Positions 22,739 through 33,293 of a stretch of 64,000 nucleotides of DNA are shown one piece after another (position 1 is the stretch's first letter; the number at the start of each line of letters is the position of its first letter). The stretch covers positions 1,144,590-1,208,589 of the forward strand of contig JAEHOE010000020.1 of assembly GCA_016858145.1 (NCBI GenBank), in the 5' to 3' direction. The notes below the pieces were generated by a model, which searched no databases, was not told where the DNA came from, and saw only the letters and a program-made list of their open reading frames with translations. The translations under genes and the position numbers were made by a program. The DNA comes from Edaphochlamys debaryana (Eukaryota > Chlorophyta > Chlorophyceae > Chlamydomonadales).

Positions 22739-25700
22739 ATGGACGTTGACGACGACGACGTGCCTATAATTACGGTAACACCTGACCAGGCAAAGCACGA
22801 AGGCAGGCAGTGGCTAAGCACGTATCGCCACCTGCGGACGCGGGAGCGAGCTGTCACAGCAGGTCAGCGCTCCGCGACACGGCCCCTAGCAAGCTCCCGT
22901 TCCCCATCTTCTGACTCTCAAGCAAATATTTTTGCACCGTAGAGCTTGGGCCTGGACCTGGTTGTGACGCTCTGCGCGGAAAGGAAATCGCGGATGCTCT
23001 GCCCTCCGCGGCCGCTTCTGCTAGTGCCCTGCAGCGCCTGCAAAAGGAGCTATGGGGCCAGGTCGCTCAAGCGAGGAAGGCAGTCGTCAGCATCAGCTCG
23101 CTGGTGCGTGTCCTTTTGGTCCCCCCTTCTCCATGCCCCCACTCCCCTCTTCCCCTTGCACGCATCGCTCTGCTCAGTAACAGCCGGCTTCCTTGGCACC
23201 CCACCCTTAACCTTTGCACCCTGCAGCTAGCTGGCGCACAGCCCTCCTCCCGTCGCGGCGCTGCACAATCCGTCGTCGTGGATGAGCTGGCCGCGGCCAT
23301 CGATGCCGCAGATGTCGCCCTGGCCGCCGCCAAGGACCAGCAGTGCGCTTCCTTGGAGGGCCTCTATCAGCAGCAGGCGCAGCTCGAATCCGAGATCGAG
23401 GCGATAGGGACGCGGCTCGATGCCGAGATGGAGGCGGAGGCGTTGGGCGCTCTTGCGCTCGGCCGGGGTGCGGACGGGCCGGCGGGGACGTCGGCGCCCG
23501 GAGCCACAGCGCGGCGACCCGTGAGCGCAGCCCGGAGGTGAGCTGAAACGGGACACATGGGCCCACAGTCCGAGCGGGGCACATCAAAATCCTGAGGGAG
23601 GAAGACCCTGAGGGTGGCCGGGATGCGCCGTGTCACTCCTGGGCCCCAATCCAACCCCTGCCACCACGTCTGGGGCCCCTCTTATCCCCGCAGGCGGGCC
23701 CCCTCCAACCCCCGCGCACGCCGCGCCTCCACCGGCGGCAACCCGGCCGAGTCCATGGCGGGGGGAGGGGGGCGGATGGAGTCGCTGGGGCGTGCGTCCG
23801 AGGGCGGCGGGCTGCTGGGGGCAGGAGCAGGGGCCGGGGGCGGGTCCCTGGCCCCCGAGGTCCGGGCCTATGACGACTTCATGGCGGAGCACGGGCCCAC
23901 GGGTGAGCCTGAGGTTATGGAGCGGGTGTCGGGGGACAGGAGAGGGATGGAAGAGCCAAGGAAAGGGCGGGGAGAGGGGGTGTGCGGCTAGGGATAGGGT
24001 GGTGGGGACGATGGGGGCCCCTGGCACAGGTTGTTGGCATGTGGGTCGGGTGGGCGCCGGCAGCGGAGCGCTCCGGCTCGGGTGTACGCATGGCCGGCCA
24101 CTCGTACCTCAAGCCCGTACGGCCTGACCCGACCTCATCTCTTGCCGTACTTATGCGGCGTCAGTTGGCCCCCGCACCTCCACCTCCTCATGAGGTCAAG
24201 CCATCCCGTGCAGCCGAGAAACCCGCCTCCACCCCTACGCTCACCCCACCCCCACCTCACCGCACCGCACCCCACCGCACCCCTACCAACGCAACCGCCC
24301 CAACCCACAACCCACAACCCACATCCCCGCCCCCCAGGCGGGTGGGACCCCGAGGACCACGAGGAGTTCCTGGCGGTGCTCAAGTCCTGCGGGGGGGACT
24401 ACGCACACACAGGTGGGCTGGGACGGGCTTGGGCTGGCCGCGCGCACGCTTCCCAGGCTCACACGAGCAGCCCTGCAGACAGGTGGCCTCACCCGTCTAG
24501 GCCCACCCCCACGGCGGCACGGTGCTGCTCTGAGGCCTGTCCCGCGCCGTGCCCTCAGCTCCTCACCAGGCCCGCCCAATCGGCCGCCCCACCCGGCCCC
24601 TCTGCAGCCCCTCTGAACCCCCCCCCCCTCCCCGCCCCCAGTTGCCATCGTGGTGGAGCGGGCGGTGGGCTTCACTCGCTCCGAGATCGTGGCGCACGCG
24701 CGGTGGCACATGGAGCTGTGCGACCTGGAGGTGGGGGGGGGTTGGGGAGGGGAGGGGCTAGAGCGTTGGGTCCTGGTCCTGGCGCCGGGTGTGGGAAGTG
24801 GGAAGTGGCACATGGAGCTGTGTGGCCTCGCGGTGGCTGGGACCTGAGAGGTTGTAAGGTTCGACTCTTTGCCTCTCACCAGGGAACTAGGGATGCGAGT
24901 CGTGACCGAAGGCTTCCACTCCTTCTTTCCCCCCCCCCAGGTGGCCAAGCGCATGGCCCTGGAGCGGTGGCGCTGCGAGCGGCAGCGGCGGAGGGCCGAG
25001 GTGCTGGCGGAGGCGGCAGCGCTGGGAAGCGACACGGCGGAGCAGGTGGGGGGGGGGCGGGGTGTGTGGGCGGGGCGGGGGGCGGAGCAGGTGGGATGCG
25101 GGGTCGCGGGGGCAATCGCAGTCTTGGCCCGAGGGACCTCCCACTTGGCCTAGGCGCAGCTCGTCTTCCCGGGCAGGCGCTTCAAGCCCCACTTCACGTC
25201 TCCTCGCACCCCCCTCCCCAGGCTCACCTTTAACCACCCCTGCCCTGCCCATACCCACACCCCCTTCCTTCCTTCTCGCACCCCCTCTAGGCCCAGCAGG
25301 AGCGGCGCCGGGACCAGCAGGGCCAGCACGAGGAGGCCCTCACGGCCGCGGCCAAGCGGGCGCTGGTGGAGCGCTGGCGGCGGGAGCGGGCGGAGGCGGA
25401 GCGGGAGGCGGCGGAGCGGGCGGCGGAGCGGCGGGCGGCGGCTGTGGAGGCGCGGCGGCGGGAGGCGGAGACGAGGCAGGCGGTCAACAAGGCGCGTGTG
25501 GCACTGAGCAAGGAGGCCAAGGTGGGGGGTGGGGGTGGGGAGGGTGGAAGGGAGGATGGGTTGGGTGGCGGAGGTTGGGGGCGAGGCGGTCAGGGGTGAG
25601 GCTGGATACACCACGTGTCTACGGACAAGGTGGGGGCTGGGGGGTGGGTTTAAGCACGGGGGTGCGGTGCGGGGGGGGCAGGGGCTGAGGCGGTCAGGGG

Positions 25701-26885
25701 CGAGGCCGGCTACGGCATGGCAGGGCAGGTGCGGAAAGACCTCGTGGACAGGCCCTTCTAGACACCACAGGAACGCTGTGACTGCCACGTCTCTAAGGCC
25801 AACTCTCAACCCCTTCCCCACTCCCTCACCCTTCAACCCCTCCCCAACCCGACCCCGCCCCCCACCCCATAACCCCAGGAGTGCGCTGCCCGCGAGGCCC
25901 AGCGCCGCGCTCTGCCCCCCACCTCTGAACTCTCACACTCCTTTTAGCCCCTCCTCTCTTCCGCCCCCACCCCCACCCCCTCCTCCCCCAGGAGCGCCAG
26001 GCCCGCGAGGCCCAGCGCCCACCTTCGCCCCCATTCTACATATCCCTCACCCCCTTCCCCGCTCCCTCACCCCCCCAGCCCCTCCTTAACACCCAACCCC
26101 CAACCCTCCCAACCCCCGCCCCCCAGGAGCGCCAGGCCCGCGAGGCCCAGCGCCGCGCCGCCGCCGAGGCCGCCATCCGCTCCGCCCTGGCCGCGCCCAC
26201 GCCGCAGCAGCGGGCGCGCGTAGCGGAGCGCTCCGCCGCCACCTTCGCCCGGCGGCAGGGGCTGCTGGCGGAGGCGGAGGCTGCCAAGAAGGAGCGGCAG
26301 CTGGTGCAGGAGGCGCTGCTGGAGAAGGTGGGTGGGGGGGGGGGGAATGCGCTGGTTCTTGTTAAGGGGCGGTGTGGAGCGGTCGGCGCCGGGTGTGTGT
26401 GGTGCGTGGCGGCGGCGGCGGCGGTGCAGGAGGCGCTGTTGGAGAAGGTGGGGGGGGGTTGCTGGTGTGTGGGGGGGGGCGTTGTTGGGGAGCGGTAGCG
26501 TGGGGCGGGCGGCGTGGGGTAAGCGGTGTGGCTGGGGTGGAGGTGATGCGTGCGTGGGGACCGGGCGCCGGGGTGGGTCGGCGGGTGGAGTGGCGCCGGG
26601 GCCCAAGGCAGTCACGGCTCGAGGACTGAGGTGGTGAACACCCTCCCCTCGACCCCTCCCTCTCCCTCCCCTCCCCCCACCCCCTCTCCCTCCCCCCCAC
26701 CCCTCCCCCAGGTCCGCGTGGAGGCCCCCTCCGACCCCTCCCGCCTGCTCCGCGGCACCTCGGCGCAGCTGCAGCGCCTGGCCGCCACCCGCGCGGAGGA
26801 GCGCCAGCCGCGGGACTCGGGCTTCATCCTGCACTCGGCACGGCGCACCACGCCAGGCTGGAGGGCGGGGCTGGCGGGGGCGTAG
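22739..26885 (+). CDS. CCDC112: CCDC112-like coiled-coil protein
   Basis: Ten exons (22739-22862, 22943-23103, 23227-23537, 23694-23902, 24338-24412, 24642-24730, 24941-25045, 25291-25521, 26127-26327, 26712-26885) close in frame at 559 aa. After an acidic start (MDVDDDDVPIITV) and a helical region comes the diagnostic block GGWDPEDHEEFLAVLKS followed by FTRSEIVAHARWHMELCDLE (about residues 269-323). That pair of segments resembles the core of animal CCDC112 proteins, which are centrosomal or ciliary. A highly charged Arg/Glu/Ala coiled coil fills residues 324-500, and the C-terminus is basic. A ciliary or basal-body role is inferred, consistent with a flagellated alga. Three introns contain partial copies of neighbouring exon ends (see findings). 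CCDC148 is a related alternative. Confidence 0.78.
25871..26160 (+). repeat. Triplicated 3' splice site and exon start of the CCDC112-like gene
   Basis: The acceptor plus first codons of exon 26127-26327 (reading ERQAREAQRR) occurs three times, near 25876, 25990 and 26125. The first two copies end after about 30 bp of exon sequence and then return to intron-like sequence. Copy 1 reads ECAAREAQRRA in frame, copy 2 ERQAREAQRP. Confidence 0.85.
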
Positions 26886-28064
26886 GCGGGGTGTTGCGCG
26901 ACGTCCAGGCGAACTGGCTTCCAGGCACCTGACCCGGTCGTGATCCGTTCGTCGTGATCCGTTCCGCATGCCTCCGCTACTGCACGGGGGTGGGAGGTGG
27001 GGGCGGCGGTCGGGCTGTGGCGGTGGGGTGGAGGCGGTGGTGGTGGTGTGGGTGGGTGAAGGTGGGCGAGGCGAGGCGAGGCGAGGCGGGACGTGGTGGA
27101 ACGGGGGTGCGGACTGCAGAGCGTGAGGCGGTGGTGGTTGCGGTTTCGGCCGCGAGCAGGTCCGTCCGTACGGGGTCAGGCCAAAGGCGCGCCGTACGAG
27201 GTCCCGAAGGGCCGTGGTGCGGGCCCAGCCTGGGCCTGGGCAACGGTCGGGGACCGCTGCGGGTCCGGGCAGGACCCCAAGGGCCAAGGGCTGTTCGTGA
27301 CGAGGTGCGGTGCGATGGCTTGCGGGAGCGGCGGTGGGGGGTGGACCTGCGTGCGCGAGCCGGAAAGGGCTGAAGGCTAAAGACCTTGCAATGATGCGTC
27401 ACGTATTGGCAGCTTCAATGCTGTGCATTCGTCTTCCAGAGCGAGGCGAGGCCAAGCTAAGGTTAAGTTAGAGATGACGAGCAGAAGCGTCGCCTCAGGT
27501 CACAGTGGGCCCCCCGCTCTCGCCCCCGGCATGACCACTCACACAGCGACTCACGAGCAGCCCTTCACACACAGCGGCGTGCGCTTGGGAGTAAGCTAGG
27601 CCCTTGGATCTGCGTACAACCTCAAGCTACCTGCATACCCGTTAGGCGGTTAGGTGCACGTGGCCACTCTCTCCCCTCAGGCCTCGTAGCCACCTGCCGC
27701 TACCGCCGGGGGCCCGGGTCCCGGGACCTAGGACTTGCAGACAAGTTGCAGTCCACCTACGCCTCTCGAGCACACGCAGATAGCAACTGATGTCAACCCT
27801 CAGCGCATGACAAGATTGCCTACCCCTTAAGCCTACCCCCTACCTGTAAGCACACAGCAAATGCCGTTCCAGCATTTCCAGGCGTAGGCACCCTGCAGGC
27901 ACTGATCGTACTCAGGCCATGACACACCCGTTCAAACCAAACCCGCCCCCACCCCTGACGCCCTGTCACCGCTTCCAAGCCCCTGCGCTGCCCTCCAAGC
28001 CCTACCCCTTACCCGACGTCCACCAACCCACCCCCGGCGCCGCGGGCTTCAGCCGTCAGCCGCT
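26886..28064. other. Intergenic spacer between convergent genes
   Basis: The spacer separates the CCDC112-like gene (+) from MYND gene A (-). It has a short GGCGA-type run near 27070-27090 and no convincing exon or RNA gene. Confidence 0.5.
27845..27849 (+). terminator. Possible TGTAA polyadenylation signal
   Basis: A TGTAA word, the usual volvocine polyadenylation motif, lies about 960 bp after the CCDC112-like stop. It is the only one noticed in this spacer; the distance is long but possible for algal 3' untranslated regions. Confidence 0.25.
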
Positions 28065-31000
28065 TTAGCCCGACTCCGCGGACTCCGCGGCCTCAGCAGC
28101 CACCGCCACAGCCTGCGCCGCTGCCCCTTTTGCCTCAGCCTCCGCCTCCGCTGCCTCGGCCTCAGCCGCTGCCCCGGCCGCCTGAGCCTCGGCTGCCTCA
28201 GCGGCCGCCGCCTCAGCCTCCGCCGTTGCGACCGCGGCTAGGAGCGCCTGCACCTTCGCCTCCGCGGCCTCTTTCTGTGCCTCCACCGCCTTCATCTGCG
28301 CCTCCGCCACCCCTATCTGCGCCTCCGCCACCTCTACTGCCGCCGCCGCTGCGGCCGCCTCTCCCTCCGACACCACCGCCGCCGCCTCCAACTCCGCGGC
28401 AAGCTTCGCCGAAAGCGCTGTAACCCTGGCCAACGCAACTGCCTTCACCTCGTGCGCCGCAGCGGCGGCCACAGCAGCCTGGCTCGTCCCAGCCGCCGCC
28501 GCCGCCGCCGCCGCCTCAGCCGCCGCCGCCTCGGCTTTCTGGAGATCCTCCGCCGCCGCCGTCAACTCCGCCAGACGCCTGCACTCCTCCTTGTGCCCCC
28601 TCTGCCAGTCACTTGCCTGACACTGCGTGCTGCAGTACCGCCGCTGCTTGCAGCCGCCGCATCTGCGGAATTTGTCGTACTGCTTCCAGCAGATCTGGCA
28701 TGTGCGCTGCATCAGCTCTGGGTCCCGCAGGCATGCCGGATCGAGTCCCGCTTTCGCAAAGACCTTCTCGGCCATGGCAACCTCGGCCTCCTCCTTTTCG
28801 GCCTCTTCCCTGTCGTCCGCGTCTGATCCCCAGTCGCCCCAGCCAAACATCCTGCGGGCAGGCACACGCACAGGCACAGGGGAAGCCAGGGCGCGGGATG
28901 ACGCAGGAGGAACCAGGAGGGCCCAGGAGGAACCAGGAGGGCCCAGGAGGGCCCAGGAGGAACCAGGAGGGCGCAGGAGGGCGCAGCCTGGAGAGCTTGC
29001 TGCTGGGCGGAAAGCGAGGGTGCATGGGGTCGGGAGGGCGCAGGGTGACGACGTGCTTAGCTCATCACGGCCGGAAAGCGGAGGCTCTTCGGGGCTGGGC
29101 CCCCGGACTACGGGTATCGCGGCAAGCGGTCGCTGCCGAGCCTGCCGTCCGGTCGGCGAGCTAGGAGCAAGCGGCAGGACGTTCTTCAGGCCTTGCAGGA
29201 CCTTGGAGGCGGGGCTGGCCCACAGAGGCCGGCGCGGCTCCTAGACAAGCAAAGCCTGGGCCTGGGCCTGGGCCTGGGCCTGGGCCTGGACCTGGGCCTG
29301 GGTCGAGAAGAGCACGGGTCCCCACGGCGCACCGGTGCAACCCGAGGTTTGCGCCCACTGACAGACCCGTGCGGTGGCCCGTTCCCACGCCCCTCAGCCG
29401 CTCACCCCGCCGGGACGTACGGCAGCGGCACCTCCTCGTCGTCCGGTATGTCCTGCAGCGCCGCCGCCGCCGCCTCGATTTCGGCCAGGTGGTCCGGGAT
29501 CTGCACGGAGACGAACCGGCATCAGTAAGGCACGATCAGGGCTGCCGTACGACCAGCAACTGTTCAGCACCTTCCAGGTAGGCATCGGGCTGCCGCTGCG
29601 GTAGCACCTCAGCCCACAGATTTCCGCTCGCAGTCCGGACCCTCGCAATCACGCATCCTTACTCACTAGCCCAGAGGCTTTCACGACTTCGCGTTTTGCA
29701 CCCGCTTTCCCCACGCGCTCCAAGCACATGCCCCATTCCCCACGTGCAGCCCCGCGCACTTGAGTGTGCACCTCCTCCCACATGCCCCACCGCTCCAGCC
29801 GCCGCCGCGCCGCCCGCGCCGCCGCCAGCGCGCCCCGCAGCTCGCCCGCCCGCACCGCCGCCGGCAGGCCGGGCGCCCTCCCCTCGGCCCGCAGCTGCGC
29901 GAAGAGCGCGAGGTACCCCCCCAGGGCCGCGGCGTAGTCGTGACCCTGCTCACAGCCCAGGCGGATCATGGAGGCGGCAGCGCTGCGGGGAGGTAGAGGG
30001 TACAGGTGGATGGTTGGCTACAGTTTCGTAAAGGTGCGATGGCAGCGCTGGAGAAAGGGCGAGAAGAGGGGGATGGATGGCGACTTGGCAAGGGAAGGGG
30101 CAGAGCACGGGGTGGGGACAGCGAGCGCAAGATCCAAGGGAGAGAGGGCTGTACGGATAGTGAAGGGCCTGCCGTACACGCCCACCTGTACAGCTCGGCC
30201 GCATCGGCCGGCTCCTGCGGCCGTGAAAAGGTCATGGCCAGCCAGCGGTGCGACAGCGGCCGATCCGGATCCAGCTGCTTGATCCGCTGGCTTATGTGGA
30301 CCAGCAGCTCCCGCGCCTAGATCCAGTATAAGATCCGAGGATGGTCAGATCCGCATCGGCACATCCACAGCCGACGGCAGGAGCGCAGGAGATGGTGAGG
30401 AGAGGGCCAGGCGGGGTCGCGGGGATGGGGGCGTCAGAGGGAGGGCAGTGAGGAAGGCCGCCTCAGCACGGCAAGGAGAGGGCACAAGGTGGGGCCCGGG
30501 TGGGGCCCTGCCAGACGGCACAGACCCTGCCCGTCCCTGCCTCCTTAGTGGCAGCCCTAACCAGTGGGACGCTGGGCCAACCCCTCAATATCTGCACAGC
30601 TCCCGTCCAACCGTGCCACGCATCAAGCCCTGTCACGGCCCCTCAGTGCCGGACCGCACCACGTCCACCCCACCCCCCCACCCCTCCGTACCTTGTCGTA
30701 CATCGGGCAGTGCAGGTCGGACTTCTGCATCGTGATCCCGGCGTACGGCACCAGTGCCTCGTACAGCACCACCTCCCACTGCGGGGCCGTCAGGTGGTGG
30801 GGCTCGCCCACGTCCTTGGCGGCCAGCTGGGGGAGCAGCACCTGGGGGGTTGGGGGGGTGGGACGGCGGCAACCGGGCGAGAGGGGGTTCAAGGGCTGGG
30901 TGAGGGCTGACTGGCGGGCGTGGCGAGGCGGGGTCACACTGCGGACACAAGGCGTCTGGGCACATATGAGTGCCCGAGTGGCCGAGTGGCCCCCCTCTGC

Positions 31001-31710
31001 CCACCCCACCCCACCTCGCGGACCCGCGTGTTGACCGGCCCCTCGCCGCACAGGATCTGCGCCAGCTCGAACCCCTCCGCCAGGCTGCTCGCCATCGTGC
31101 TCCACCCCGCCACCAGCAGCATGACTGCAAGGATCTCTGACGTCATGCTGCCGTACACGACGGGATCTGGCCGCGGGTGCAGCGCACTCACGATGGGCAG
31201 CACGAGGTCCTCTTGGCCGGAGCCGCCGCTCCGCTGTGGCCGCTGAAACCGCTTTTCGACCTCGCGCGCCCCCAGCTGTTTACCGTGTACGTCCGCCCAG
31301 AGGAGCCGTACCCCCGTGTACCGCTCCACGTGCTTGGAGGCCTGCGGGTACAGGATGAAAGGCAGGGCAGGGGCTTAGGCTGGCACGGACACATGACCGT
31401 GCGTGGCGGTTGATGGGCGAGGGGCAGCGGCGGGGTACAGCTGGGTAGGACCACCAACGCAACCCACCTGCCACCGGGTGAAGTCCCAGAGAACAGGTTC
31501 GATGGGGGCCCTGATGCCCGACGTGCGATACACTATAGAAAGCATGCGCCTCGCGCAGCGCGACGCCTTTGCGAGCGTATCGACGGGCATCTTGATAGCC
31601 ACCTTCGCTGCTGCCGCCGCTGCCGCATAGTCCCGCTTAAATGCATTTCTGTCAGCCTCAGGGATGGTGTGGATGGCGAGCCAGGGCTTTACATTGTCAC
31701 CGGTCAACAT
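28065..31710 (-). CDS. MYND-type zinc-finger protein with Ala-rich coiled-coil tail (copy A)
   Basis: Seven exons (31468-31710, 31015-31341, 30692-30841, 30186-30316, 29760-29982, 29406-29500, 28065-28851) close at 651 aa. The N-terminal 380 residues are helical and repeat-like (for example ADRNAFKRDYAAAAAAAKVA, PVVYGSMTSEILAVMLLVAG, AAALGGYLALFAQLRAEGRA) without a named domain that I can assign. A complete MYND finger follows at about 440-479, starting CQICWKQYDKFRRCGGC and continuing RRYCSTQCQASDWQRGHKEEC, with all eight Cys/His ligands. The tail is an Ala/Glu coiled coil of about 170 residues. MYND fingers usually bind proline-rich partners, and the family is expanded in Chlamydomonas-type algae. 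A near-identical gene, copy B, lies immediately upstream in the same orientation. Intronic GGCCTG-type hexamer repeats lie at 29257-29305. Confidence 0.85.
28905..28985. repeat. Intronic purine-rich tandem repeat (GGAGGAACCA / GGAGGGCCCA units)
   Basis: Units of 9-10 bp alternating between GGAGGAACCA and GGAGGGCCCA fill this stretch in the last intron of MYND copy A. Confidence 0.8.
29257..29305. repeat. GGGCCT hexamer microsatellite
   Basis: At least seven near-perfect GGGCCT units lie in the last intron of MYND copy A. Confidence 0.9.
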
Positions 31711-33293
31711 TTTGGCGAACCTCGAACATTCAGCGAGGTTATTCTTAGCTCCTGGATATCAGGGCAGATAGACAAATATGTACAGGAAGTAATGTGGGTA
31801 TGTTGGTCTGGGCACATCACGTGAGGCGTGGCGCCTGCCCGATCTCGCCGTTGTACCCTTTGGGCATTTGGGCGAATTGGGCCTTTGACTTTGGGGCCCG
31901 CCTCATCCCGCCTGTTGCCTGATACACACACCACTGAACACCAGAATGAACACCTAGGACCACGTGCTGAAGGAAGGGACCGTTGTGTACCGTTGTCACG
32001 CCCTAGCGTGTCCTATCGACCCCATCACGTGCCTGGCACGCACTAGCCACCTACGCGCATACTTGGTCTGTCCGTGACGTAGGCAACACCGGCAAGCTGT
32101 ACCAGAGAGCTTGGGATTTGGGAACAGACAACCTCACAGGTCTGTCCCTCGCTGATATGCCCCTGCGGGCACCGTACGACACCACTGCGCCGTTGCCTAC
32201 TCAATCCAACATTTCACACGCTCGACTCAGCCCCACTGATAGCGGCAGCCCCACTGACGCTCCACGCCATGCTCGCTACCTCACTTTCACCCCGAACCTT
32301 TCAGGCACCATGACACGCCAGTGCCCGACAGGGTCGCGCGCTCCGCCCAGCCGCCCTCCGGGAATGCTCGCCACCCGGCCGCCGGGTCCATCGTGGCCCC
32401 AGGCCACACCCACTCTAGGTTTCGTGCATTTGGGTCTCCAACGACTCCAACGCATGGCATCGCACAAGCGCCCTACCTGCGGGGCCCGCCTCCAACACCG
32501 ACACAACAAGAAATGCATACGGCTGCAACTCGGCGCTGACGCCCCACCTGCCCCGTGCACCGCGCCAGCGCCGATAGATACCACATGACGAACCCCCGGC
32601 AGGGCTACATCTGCTGCGCAAGCCGGTCCGCGTAGTGCTAGATAGCCCTGTTGCTAGTGCCCTGCATGGAGGCTATGCCCTCCGACACCCGGCAGATAGA
32701 GGTGGACCCTGGAGCACGACTCTGACGCTTGACCCGTGTTCAGCGCCACTCCTGCCAATTGCCCCGCCCTAAACGCGTCCACCTGCAGTCAGCTTCCCGG
32801 CCTTCCAGCTAGCCCCGCTCCCCGTCAAGCGTCCATCAGCCCCCCCCCCCCTAGCGCAGTTACGCGCCCCCGGGGGCCAGCAGCAGCGAGCCCCATCACG
32901 CACAGCACACAGCACGGCTGCACAGCAGTAGTCCTCACCACGCGTCCCCCAGCCCCCCGGCTTGCGCTCTGCAGCCGACCGAGCCAAGCGCAGTCACCGA
33001 ATCAGAATTCCAGACCGCCTGCCGCCTTGCTTCCTTGCACGTGCTGGCAGCTCCCGATGCCCGGGCAATGTCAACGTCACTTGAGCACAGTAGGCCATGC
33101 CACGTCAAGCCATGTCAAAACATCTGTAGCCAAGGCTCATGAGGTCCAGCCCTAGCAGTTGCAGACACCGCTTGCTAGTCGACACCAAGCAAGTTCAGCC
33201 ATCCATGCCTTCACGTTCTCCCACCCAGCCCCCGCCCTGTTTCTTGCCCTGTCCAAGCCCCTGCACCCCTGTCTGAGCCCCGCGCGATCTCCA
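31711..33293. other. Spacer between tandem MYND genes
   Basis: The spacer holds the promoter of copy A and the 3' end of copy B. No coding or RNA feature was supported in 1.58 kb. Confidence 0.5.
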
